Shown here one piece after another: positions 1-8,658 of a stretch of 45,434 nt of DNA; within the stretch, counting starts at the first letter, position 1; every line of letters starts with the position of its first letter. Made by a program: the position numbers and the translations under genes. The DNA comes from an uncultured Prevotella sp. Its GTDB lineage: Bacteria; Bacteroidota; Bacteroidia; Bacteroidales; Bacteroidaceae. Where the stretch lies: assembly GCA_946183985.1 (NCBI GenBank), contig CAMHDT010000004.1:1-45434 (forward strand), given 5' to 3'. The notes below the pieces were generated by a model. It had not been told where the DNA came from. It did not search any database and saw only the letters and a program-made list of their open reading frames with translations.

Positions 1-2
1 CC

Positions 3-110
3 AAGGCTGCCGGCTTCGATGCTATCCACGACACCGTTCATGAGATGGCAAAGGACGAGGCCCGTCACGGTGCCGGTTTCGCTGGTCTGCTGAAGCGCTA
101 TTTTAAGTAA
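3..110 (+). CDS. Rubrerythrin-family protein, C-terminal fragment (5' end outside window)
   Basis: In-frame translation [35 protein letters not shown] resembles a rubrerythrin / NADH peroxidase C-terminus. Confidence 0.75.
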   Translation, partial: KAAGFDAIHDTVHEMAKDEARHGAGFAGLLKRYFK

Positions 111-160
111 TCTAGACAATCCGGATACTCTAGGCTCTCTAGAAAATCTAGTCCACTAGA
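111..160. repeat. Degenerate 9-bp-period repeat (core TCTAGA)
   Basis: tctagacaa/tccggatac/tctaggctc/tctagaaaa/tctagtcca/ctagac. Confidence 0.6.
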
Positions 161-196
161 CAATAATTTAGCAGGAAAGTCCGTTTTATCATTGTT

Positions 197-1552
197 ATGA
201 TAAGACGGATTTTTTCGTTTGCCGTCCTTGTGACGGCATTGGTTGCCTTTATGGCATGTTCTGATGATGACTCGTTTACTACGAGTCCTACGGCTCAACT
301 GACCTTTTCTGCCGACTCGGTGAAGATGGACACCATCTTCTCTACCGTTGGCTCACGTACCTATGACTTCTGGGTCTATAACCGTTCGCGGGCAGGAGTA
401 CGACTGAAGAGTGTCAGGCTGCAGCAAGGCAATCAGACGGGATTCCGTGTTAATGTAGACGGTTCTTATCTTGACAACAGTTTAGGCGCCATTGTCAATG
501 ACCTTGAGATAAGAAAGGGCGACAGCATCCGGGTGTTTGTTGAGTTGACAGCACCGGAGAACGGGCAAGACACGCCAATGCTTATACAGGACCGTCTGTT
601 GTTTAAACTTGAAAGCGGTGTGGAACAGGGTGTTGTTCTTCAGGGTTACTCATGGGATGCCATTGTGATGCACAACACAACGATTACTTCCGATACGGTT
701 ATTGAAAGCCAACGACCGCTTCTTGTTTACGGTGGCATCAAGGTTGACAGCACGGCAACACTTACTATCCGCAACACGACGCTTTATTTTCATGATGGAA
801 AGGGAATTGATGTCTATGGACGGCTCATCTGCGACAGCGTTACCATGCGTGGCGACCGGCTTGACCACATGTTCGACTATCTGCCATACGACCGTGTGAG
901 CGGACAGTGGGGGAGTGACGGTGGTGTCGTCTTCCATCCTTCCTCCAACAATAATATATTGTGCCGTACGGAGATACGTAATGCCGGCATGGCAGGTGTG
1001 ATGTGTCTCTCTGATACTTGCGACACCACGAGCATACAGGTGCTGATGGAGAAATGTGTCATCCACAACTGCAAAGGCTATGGTCTGCAGAGTGCCAATG
1101 CCTGTGTGAGCCTGCACGACTGTCAGATCTCCAACACAGAGTTAGACTGCATCTATATCACAGGCGGCTATGTCACGATGAATCATTGCACGCTGGCACA
1201 GTTCTATCCTTTTGTGGGTGGTCGCGGCTCAGCGTTGCGCTTCGACAATGTTCAGCCCCTGCATGGCGTTGCTTGTGATAGTTGCATCATCACCGGCTAC
1301 GATGAAGATGTGCTCACAGGCATACGGTCTGACACGACCAATAGTTTTGAATATCAGTTCTCTGCCAGCCTGCTGCGTACCCCACGCGTGGAAACGGCCG
1401 ATTCTGTTCATTTTAGCATGATAAGATGGGAAACGCCAAAAGATTCCATACAGGGCAAGCAGCATTTCCGCCTTGTCGATGAGCAGAACCTGCGCTATGA
1501 CTTCCACCTCGACTCCCTCTCTACAGCCATAGGATTGGGCTGTTATTATTAG
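197..1552 (+). CDS. Lipoprotein with right-handed beta-helix-like repeats
   Basis: Signal peptide plus lipobox (VAFMACSDDD); repeated short beta-strand motifs. Confidence 0.75.
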   Translation: MIRRIFSFAVLVTALVAFMACSDDDSFTTSPTAQLTFSADSVKMDTIFSTVGSRTYDFWVYNRSRAGVRLKSVRLQQGNQTGFRVNVDGSYLDNSLGAIVNDLEIRKGDSIRVFVELTAPENGQDTPMLIQDRLLFKLESGVEQGVVLQGYSWDAIVMHNTTITSDTVIESQRPLLVYGGIKVDSTATLTIRNTTLYFHDGKGIDVYGRLICDSVTMRGDRLDHMFDYLPYDRVSGQWGSDGGVVFHPSSNNNILCRTEIRNAGMAGVMCLSDTCDTTSIQVLMEKCVIHNCKGYGLQSANACVSLHDCQISNTELDCIYITGGYVTMNHCTLAQFYPFVGGRGSALRFDNVQPLHGVACDSCIITGYDEDVLTGIRSDTTNSFEYQFSASLLRTPRVETADSVHFSMIRWETPKDSIQGKQHFRLVDEQNLRYDFHLDSLSTAIGLGCYY

Positions 1553-2022
1553 AACTCCGTAAACGACAGAGGCATCAGATGGCGAATGCCATCGATGGCA
1601 TAGATGCAATTGCGACCGTAGAGAAGTATGCGCAATGGCTTGCCGAAGCGTGTCTCGGTTTCTATCATCACCTGACGGCAAGTGCCACATGGACTGACGG
1701 GGGTGGCTGTCAGTTCGCCGCTAGGCTCACGTGCTGCTATGGCAATCTTTTCTACCGCCACCTCTGGATATTGGGCTCCTGCGGCGAAGATGGCTGAGCG
1801 TTCAGCACAGAGACCGGCGGGGAAAGCAGCGTTTTCCTGGTTGCAGCCAGGAAGAACGACGCCATTCTCCAGTTGGATGGCGGCTCCCACATGGAAATGG
1901 GAATACTTCGCATAACTGTTGTTTGTCGACTCGATGGCCTTTGTCACCAGGAACTGCTCGTCGCTGGGGAGCTCTTCCATCTGATACTCAGTGATGATTG
2001 GCTTTAGATTAAGTTGTTTCAT
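1549..2022 (-). CDS. cdd: Cytidine deaminase
   Basis: HVGAAI..., CAERSAI and PCGTCRQ zinc-site motifs. Confidence 0.93.
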   Translation of the reverse strand: MKQLNLKPIITEYQMEELPSDEQFLVTKAIESTNNSYAKYSHFHVGAAIQLENGVVLPGCNQENAAFPAGLCAERSAIFAAGAQYPEVAVEKIAIAAREPSGELTATPVSPCGTCRQVMIETETRFGKPLRILLYGRNCIYAIDGIRHLMPLSFTEF

Positions 2023-4850
2023 ATCTTCTGTTTTAGGTATTTTCCTGTTATACTGTCTTTACATTTCACAATTTCTTCCGGTGTTCCGGCAATGACAAGG
2101 TTGCCGCCTTTGTCTCCTCCATCAGGACCAAGGTCGATAATATGGTCGGCCAGTTTCACAACATCCAGGTTGTGCTCAATGACAAGCACCGTGTGGCCTC
2201 TTACAATCAGGGCATTAAGGGCTTCCATAAGCCGTTTGATGTCATGGAAATGCAGACCTGTGGTAGGTTCGTCGAAGATGAACAGCGTGGGCTCTTGTCT
2301 TTCCTGCCCGATGAAGTATGCCAGTTTCACGCGCTGGTTCTCACCACCCGACAATGTACTGGAGTTCTGGCCTAACTTGATATAGCCCAATCCCACATCT
2401 TCAAGTGGCTTCAAGCGGTTTACAATGGTCTTTTGCCCTTCATTTCCAAAGAACTCTATAGCCTCGGATATGGTCATGTTCAAGACATCGTCAATGTTCT
2501 TCCCCTTGAACCTTACATCAAGAATGTCGTGCTTGAAACGCTTTCCATGACAGGCTTCGCACTCAAGCACCAAGTCGGCCATGAACTGCATTTCTACAGT
2601 AATGGTACCTGCGCCCTTACATTCATCGCATCGGCCACCGTCGGTATTAAACGAGAAATACTGCGGCGTGAATCCCATTTGCTGTGCCAATGGCTGCTCG
2701 GCAAAAAGGTCGCGGATGGCATCATAGGCTTTCACGTATGTGGCAGGATTAGAGCGTGAACTCTTGCCAATGGGATTCTGGTCGACAAACTCAACACGCT
2801 TGATGGCCTCTATATCGCCTGCTAATTTGCTGAATTCTCCAGGCGCATCGCATACATCGCCGAGGCGTCGTTTGAGGGCAGGGTAGAGGATACCCTTGAT
2901 AAGGCTTGACTTGCCTGAGCCGGAGACACCCGTTACGACGGTGAGCACATTGAGAGGGATGCGAACATTGATTCCGCGAAGATTGTTCATGCGTGCTCCG
3001 CATATTTCTATATGCCTGTTCCATGGCCGGCGCGTACTGGGGACGGGTATCGTCTCTTCACCCGACAGGTATCGCAAGGTGTAAGAAGGTTTGTTGTTGC
3101 CTTGTTTTTTATCTGGTTTAGCGGCATTCGCTGTATTACCAGTCGTTCCTTCAATGGAGCCGGCATATACAATCTCGCCGCCAAGACGGCCGGCATCGGG
3201 GCCTACATCGATAAGGTAGTCGGCAGCGCGGATGATCTCCTCGTCATGCTCCACCACCACAACGGTATTTCCCAGATGCTGCAATTCGCGCAAGACATGA
3301 ATCAGACGGTCGGTGTCGCGTGAGTGCAGACCTATACTGGGCTCATCGAGAATGTAGAGCGAGCCCACCAGGCTGGAACCAAGCGAGGTACACAGGTTGA
3401 TGCGCTGGCTTTCGCCGCCGGAAAGACTGTTGGAAAGACGGTTGAGTGTCAGATAGCCGAGCCCCACATCGAGGAGGAACTGCAGTCGCGATTTGATCTC
3501 TGTCATCAAGCGCTTTGCTACTGCAGCATCATGTTCCGACAACTCCAGCCGCTGGAACCATTCATTCAGACGCACCACAGGCATCTGCACCAGGTCGGTG
3601 ATGCTGCGGCCACCCACCTTCACGTATTCTGCCTCTGGCTTCAGCCGGGTTCCATGACAAACAGGACATAATGTCTTTCCCCGATAACGGCTTAGCATGA
3701 CCCGGTACTGAATCTTATACTGGTTTTCTTTGACCATCTGGAAGAAGGCATCTATACAGGGTTTCTCTTTCGCCTTCGCATCAGAGGGCAGACCGTGCCA
3801 CAGCCAGTCTTTCTGTTGCTGTGTCAGGTTGTAATAAGGCTCGAAGATGGGGAAATCGTCGTTGGCAGCATGACGGATGAACCAGTTTTTCCATTCGCCC
3901 ATTTTCTCTCCATGCCAGCACACCACGCAGCCATCGTAGACAGAAAGTCCGGTATCTGGTATGACCAGATGCTCGTCAATGCCGATGACGCTGCCGAAGC
4001 CTTGGCATTCGGGACAGGCACCTGCCGGCGAGTTGAATGAAAACATCTGGTCGGAGGGCTCTTCAAAGGTCATGCCGTCGGCTTCGAAGCGCGTGCTGAA
4101 GTCGTAGGTGATGCCAGATGGCAGTACCATGAGCCGCATCTCGCCATGACCTTCGTAGAGTGCCGTTTCCGTAGAGTCGACCAACCGCGCTATCGTTTCT
4201 TTGTTGTCGGCCGATGCCAGGCGGTCTATCACAAGATAGATGTCATGCTCTTGAGCGGAACCAGAGAGACTTGGCAGATACTCTTCTATGTGCTGCAACG
4301 TGCCATCGGCATAGATGCGGCTATAGCCCTGCAAGAGGCATGCCTTCAACTGTTGCTCGGCGGTTCTGCCTTCGGCCACTTTCAGCGGTGCCAGCACCAT
4401 GAACTTTGTGCCCGACGAGAACTCGAGCATCTTCTGCACCACATCTTCCGGCGAATGGCGTTTCACTTCCTCACCGCTGATGGGCGAAAACGTATGCCCG
4501 ATGCGTGCATAGAGCAGCCGCATATATTCGTAGATCTCTGTCGACGTGCCAACGGTGCTGCGCGGATTGCGTGCAATCACCTTCTGCTCAATGGCAATGG
4601 CAGGCGGAATGCCTCGGATAAAGTCGCATTCCGGCTTGTTCATCCTGCCCAGGAATTGTCGGGCGTAACTCGAAAGACTCTCAACATAGCGGCGTTGCCC
4701 CTCGGCATAGAGGGTGTCGAAAGCCAACGATGACTTACCACTGCCCGACACGCCTGCAATGACAACAAACTGGTTACGAGGGATGCGCACGTCAACATTT
4801 TTCAGATTGTTGACACGCGCACCCTTTACCTCTATATATTCTTGAGCCAT
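2019..4850 (-). CDS. uvrA: Excinuclease ABC subunit A
   Basis: 943 aa; two ABC ATPase halves (GSGKSSLAFDTLYAEGQRRYVESLS, LSGGE), zinc-finger cysteines. Confidence 0.97.
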   Translation of the reverse strand: MAQEYIEVKGARVNNLKNVDVRIPRNQFVVIAGVSGSGKSSLAFDTLYAEGQRRYVESLSSYARQFLGRMNKPECDFIRGIPPAIAIEQKVIARNPRSTVGTSTEIYEYMRLLYARIGHTFSPISGEEVKRHSPEDVVQKMLEFSSGTKFMVLAPLKVAEGRTAEQQLKACLLQGYSRIYADGTLQHIEEYLPSLSGSAQEHDIYLVIDRLASADNKETIARLVDSTETALYEGHGEMRLMVLPSGITYDFSTRFEADGMTFEEPSDQMFSFNSPAGACPECQGFGSVIGIDEHLVIPDTGLSVYDGCVVCWHGEKMGEWKNWFIRHAANDDFPIFEPYYNLTQQQKDWLWHGLPSDAKAKEKPCIDAFFQMVKENQYKIQYRVMLSRYRGKTLCPVCHGTRLKPEAEYVKVGGRSITDLVQMPVVRLNEWFQRLELSEHDAAVAKRLMTEIKSRLQFLLDVGLGYLTLNRLSNSLSGGESQRINLCTSLGSSLVGSLYILDEPSIGLHSRDTDRLIHVLRELQHLGNTVVVVEHDEEIIRAADYLIDVGPDAGRLGGEIVYAGSIEGTTGNTANAAKPDKKQGNNKPSYTLRYLSGEETIPVPSTRRPWNRHIEICGARMNNLRGINVRIPLNVLTVVTGVSGSGKSSLIKGILYPALKRRLGDVCDAPGEFSKLAGDIEAIKRVEFVDQNPIGKSSRSNPATYVKAYDAIRDLFAEQPLAQQMGFTPQYFSFNTDGGRCDECKGAGTITVEMQFMADLVLECEACHGKRFKHDILDVRFKGKNIDDVLNMTISEAIEFFGNEGQKTIVNRLKPLEDVGLGYIKLGQNSSTLSGGENQRVKLAYFIGQERQEPTLFIFDEPTTGLHFHDIKRLMEALNALIVRGHTVLVIEHNLDVVKLADHIIDLGPDGGDKGGNLVIAGTPEEIVKCKDSITGKYLKQKI

Positions 4851-4892
4851 TTCCTCTTCTTGTCTTTTTGTCTTCTCGTTTTCCCGTCTTCT

Positions 4893-6344
4893 TTATAGTT
4901 TCCTCAGCACGAGCAGCAGGTGATTCCACACCATTTCAACGGTGGGAATGTAAAGACGCTCGTCGGGTGTATGCACATCGCGCAAAGTGGGACCAAACGA
5001 TACCATGTCGAGGTTGGGATAGCGTTCCGAGAACAGACCGCACTCCAAGCCTGCGTGAATGCCGCGCACTACTGGCTCACGGCCAAACAGTTCCTTGTAG
5101 GCATCAACCACGGCGTCGCGCAAGTGGCTCTCTGCCTTCATCTTCCATGCAGGATATCCGTCGCTACTGTGTGCTTCGGCCCCGGCCAGTTGGAATGTGG
5201 CAACGATGGTGGCGCACATATTGTCGAGATTCGACATGACATTGGAGCGTTGCGACGAGAGGATGTTGATTTCTGTTTCTGACGAGTGGATGGCAGCAAT
5301 GTTCGACGAAGTCTCTACCATTCCGTTCAGTTCCGGGTCTTGGCAAATGGCATAGATACCATTGTCGACAGCCTGGATGGCCCACACAAAGTTTCGTGCA
5401 ACTTGGGCGTCGATCACCAATTCGCGGTCGGTGCTCTCCATGGTCCATACCATCTGCTTGTCGGTGACATGGAACTCATCTTCCACCTGTGCCGAGAAAA
5501 TGTTCCAGTCGGCCTTCACGTTCTCTTTCAGTTCATTGGGAACGGCAATGACAAACATGCCGTCGCGAGGAATGGCGTTGTGCAATTTGCCCGAGTGGAA
5601 CTGGGCCAGACGCACGCCTTCATAGCGGTTCATGGTCTGGAAGAGGAATCGTCCAAGAATCTTAATGGCGTTGGCACGCTTCTTGTTGATGTCGTCGCCA
5701 GAGTGGCCGCCGGTAAGTCCCTTTAACTGTGCACGCAGGAAGAACGCGTCGGCAGGGGCCTCCTCACGGGTGAAGGTGAACTTGGCCTGCGTATTCCGGC
5801 CACCGGCACACGACACAAATATCTCGCCCTCGTCCTCAGAATCCAGGTTGATCAGGTAGTCGCCCGTCATGAAGCCGGCCTTCATGCCTTCTGCACCAGT
5901 CAGTCCCGTCTCTTCATCGCGTGTGAAGACACATTCCAGCGGACCGTGCTCAATATCATCGGCCTCAAGGATGGCCAGTTCGATGGCGCAGCCAATGCCG
6001 TCGTCGGCACCCAGGGTTGTTCCCTTGGCTTTCAGCCATTCACCGTCGACGAATGTCTGTATGGCATCCTTGTCGAAGTCAAAGTCAATATCAACCAGTT
6101 TGTCGCACACCATGTCCATATGGCTTTGCAGAATCACCGTCTTTCTGTTCTCATAGCCTTTCGTTGCCGGTTTGCGAATCAGCACATTGCCAGTCTCATC
6201 TACAATGGTCTGCAAATGATGGCTTTCTCCCCATTCCTGGAGGTATTTAATCATCTTTTCCTCGCGCTTCGAAGGACGTGGGATTTGGTTAATCTTGGCA
6301 AACTGCTCGAATACCGAAGCAGGTTTTAGGTCACTTTTATTCAT
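4893..6344 (-). CDS. pepD: Aminoacyl-histidine dipeptidase (M20 family); start trimmed to the internal Met MNKSDLKPASVFEQF
   Basis: HMDMVC, GADDGIG and RDEETGLTGA motifs; the longer ORF start would run through the divergent promoter region. Confidence 0.92.
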   Translation of the reverse strand: MNKSDLKPASVFEQFAKINQIPRPSKREEKMIKYLQEWGESHHLQTIVDETGNVLIRKPATKGYENRKTVILQSHMDMVCDKLVDIDFDFDKDAIQTFVDGEWLKAKGTTLGADDGIGCAIELAILEADDIEHGPLECVFTRDEETGLTGAEGMKAGFMTGDYLINLDSEDEGEIFVSCAGGRNTQAKFTFTREEAPADAFFLRAQLKGLTGGHSGDDINKKRANAIKILGRFLFQTMNRYEGVRLAQFHSGKLHNAIPRDGMFVIAVPNELKENVKADWNIFSAQVEDEFHVTDKQMVWTMESTDRELVIDAQVARNFVWAIQAVDNGIYAICQDPELNGMVETSSNIAAIHSSETEINILSSQRSNVMSNLDNMCATIVATFQLAGAEAHSSDGYPAWKMKAESHLRDAVVDAYKELFGREPVVRGIHAGLECGLFSERYPNLDMVSFGPTLRDVHTPDERLYIPTVEMVWNHLLLVLRKL

Positions 6345-6383
6345 TTTTAATGTTTTAATGTTTAATGTTTGATATTTAATTAT

Positions 6384-6391
6384 TATCTTTG
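6384..6391 (+). promoter_or_regulatory. Bacteroidetes -7 box TATCTTTG
   Basis: Matches TAnnTTTG 20 bp upstream of the 6412 CDS. Confidence 0.6.
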
Positions 6392-6397
6392 CACCCG

Positions 6398-6405
6398 CAA
6401 AATTA
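6398..6405 (-). promoter_or_regulatory. Bacteroidetes -7 box TAATTTTG for pepD
   Basis: Plus strand caaaatta upstream of pepD. Confidence 0.55.
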
Positions 6406-6411
6406 CAAAAA

Positions 6412-6624
6412 ATGATTGAAATAATCGCAATAAGCACGTTAATAATTGCTATCTCGATGGCATTTTTGTGCATAAAATTGGTTTTCCGCAAAGATGGCCG
6501 CTTCTCATCGCAGCACATTCACGATTCCAGGGCCATGCGAGAGCGCGGCATCCATTGCGTGATGGATCAGGATTGCGAGCAGCGCCGAAAGAGCCGTTTG
6601 GCGGTAAATGAAATCAACGGTTAG
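6412..6624 (+). CDS. Small single-TM hypothetical protein (70 aa)
   Basis: N-terminal TM helix then a basic, Cys-containing tail (GIHCVMDQDCEQRRK); promoter box upstream. Confidence 0.65.
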   Translation: MIEIIAISTLIIAISMAFLCIKLVFRKDGRFSSQHIHDSRAMRERGIHCVMDQDCEQRRKSRLAVNEING

Positions 6625-6654
6625 AAAAAATGATAACTTAATCAATAACAGAAA

Positions 6655-7263
6655 ATGAAAAAGAACTTATTCCGTGCAATTGCACTTCTGGCTGTGGCCG
6701 GACTCATCAACGCTTGTAACAACTCCGCACCTCAGATGGACGAGGCATCGGTTACTGACGAATCGGCCGACGGCATGAAAATTGCCTATATCGTCATCGA
6801 CAGCCTCACCTCGCAGTATGAATATGCCAAGGAGATGTCGATTGAACTGGAGAAGAAGCGCACCAATGCCGAAAACACCATCCAGAGCAAGACACAGCAG
6901 TTTGAGCGCAAGGCACAGTCATTCCAGCAGAAACTGCAGAACAACGGTTTCACCAGCCGCGAGCAGGCCGAGTCAGAGCAGGCCAGCCTGCAGCGTGAGC
7001 AGCAGAACATCATTGCCCTCCAGCAGCGCCTTGAGGCCGAACTGGCCAACGAGCAGGCCAAGTTCCTGCAGGCCTTCCAGGATAGTCTTGACCACTTCCT
7101 GACCGACTACAATAAGGACAAGAAGTTCGACATGATTATCAACAAGGCTGCCATTCTGATGGCTGGCGACCGCTTCGACATCACCGAAGAAGTGGTGAAC
7201 GGCATGAACCTCCGCTACAAGAAGGGCAGCGAGGCAGCCGCCGACTCCACACAGACCAACTAA
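6655..7263 (+). CDS. OmpH/Skp-family periplasmic chaperone, lipoprotein
   Basis: Lipobox (LINACNN), long Q/E-rich coiled coil, OmpH-like C-terminus (DKKFDMIINKAAIL). Confidence 0.85.
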   Translation: MKKNLFRAIALLAVAGLINACNNSAPQMDEASVTDESADGMKIAYIVIDSLTSQYEYAKEMSIELEKKRTNAENTIQSKTQQFERKAQSFQQKLQNNGFTSREQAESEQASLQREQQNIIALQQRLEAELANEQAKFLQAFQDSLDHFLTDYNKDKKFDMIINKAAILMAGDRFDITEEVVNGMNLRYKKGSEAAADSTQTN

Positions 7264-7281
7264 TCATCTCCTTCTTTACCC

Positions 7282-8655
7282 ATGACCCTGATTGTTGTAC
7301 TCCTCCTGCTGCTCAGTTATCTGCTGATAGCCACCACTCACCTCACAGGGGTGAACAAGGCAGCCATTGCCATCTTCCTGGCAGCGGCCGGTTGGGTGGT
7401 GTACATCATCTGGGGCACCGACTTTGTCATGAAGTTCCACCCTGGAGCCTATGCTGAGTTCCTCGGTGGCAGCGAATCGACGAGTCAAACCGTAAAGAAC
7501 TTCATCTACGACAGCATCTTCCTCAAGTATGTGGGGCGTGCAGCCGCCATCATGATGTATCTTCTGGCAACCATGTCGATTATTGAGATACTGAACAACA
7601 ACGGCTGCTTCGACTTTATTATAGAGTGGATTCGCACGCGCAACTCCAAGCGGTTGCTGTGGACCATCACCTTTGCCACCTTCATCCTTTCGGCCAATCT
7701 CGACAACGTGACGACAACCATCGTCATGCTGGTCATCATGCACCAGATAGTCAAGAGCCGTGCCCAGCGCATGCTGGTGGGCTCAGCCATCGTGCTGGCA
7801 GCCGTCTGCGGCGGATGCTTCACTGTGATAGGCGACCCCACGGGCCTGCTGCTATGGGGCAACGATGCCGTCACAGCCACCCAGTTCTCCTCCTACTTGG
7901 CCCTGCCGGCCCTGGTGTCATGGGTGTTGCCCACCTTGCTCATCAGCCGACAGTTGCCTGGCCGCCTTGATATAGAATGGGCCATGGCGCCCTATCGCGG
8001 CGACGACACCCGCCTTAATCGCTGGCAGCGCGTGCTCATGCTCTTTGTTGGCATCGGAGGTCTGTGGTTTGGCCCCACCTTCCTCAGCATCACCCGTCTG
8101 CCTGCCTTTCTCGGAGCCCTCGTTGTCCTGGCCGTCTTGTGGGTAGTCAACGAGGCCTTCAACCGCAAACTGATGAACGCCGACCAGATGTCGCAGCGCC
8201 GCATCCCCCGTGTTATCCAATACGAGGCCCTGCAGCAGATGCTCTTTGTCTTAGGCATTATGATGGGCATGGGCGTTATTGCAGAGACGGGCGTGCTGAC
8301 CGAGGTGGCCGACTGGATAGACTCCAACATCAACAACCTGTGGGTTGTTGGCGCCCTGCTCGGACTGTTCAGCAGCCTTGTCGATTCGTTTACAATGGCT
8401 GTGAGCGGCATCTTCCTCTACGATGTATGGACCGTGGGCGACTATGCCCAGAACGGCGCCTACTGGATGGTCATTGCCTACTGCACCGCTGTGGGCGGAT
8501 GCCTGCTCAGCGTGGGCAGCGCCAGCGGCATGGCCCTGATGAAGATGGAGCACATACACCTTGGCTGGTATTTCAAGAACATCACCTTGAAGGTGCTTGC
8601 CGGCTGGATCATAGGACTGGCACTACTTTGGGGCGAGATACTGCTGTTCTCATAA
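7282..8655 (+). CDS. NhaD-type sodium:proton antiporter
   Basis: 457-aa polytopic protein; LSANLDNVTTTIVM and CGGCFTVIGDPTGLLLWG motifs. Confidence 0.88.
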   Translation: MTLIVVLLLLLSYLLIATTHLTGVNKAAIAIFLAAAGWVVYIIWGTDFVMKFHPGAYAEFLGGSESTSQTVKNFIYDSIFLKYVGRAAAIMMYLLATMSIIEILNNNGCFDFIIEWIRTRNSKRLLWTITFATFILSANLDNVTTTIVMLVIMHQIVKSRAQRMLVGSAIVLAAVCGGCFTVIGDPTGLLLWGNDAVTATQFSSYLALPALVSWVLPTLLISRQLPGRLDIEWAMAPYRGDDTRLNRWQRVLMLFVGIGGLWFGPTFLSITRLPAFLGALVVLAVLWVVNEAFNRKLMNADQMSQRRIPRVIQYEALQQMLFVLGIMMGMGVIAETGVLTEVADWIDSNINNLWVVGALLGLFSSLVDSFTMAVSGIFLYDVWTVGDYAQNGAYWMVIAYCTAVGGCLLSVGSASGMALMKMEHIHLGWYFKNITLKVLAGWIIGLALLWGEILLFS

Positions 8656-8658
8656 CCT

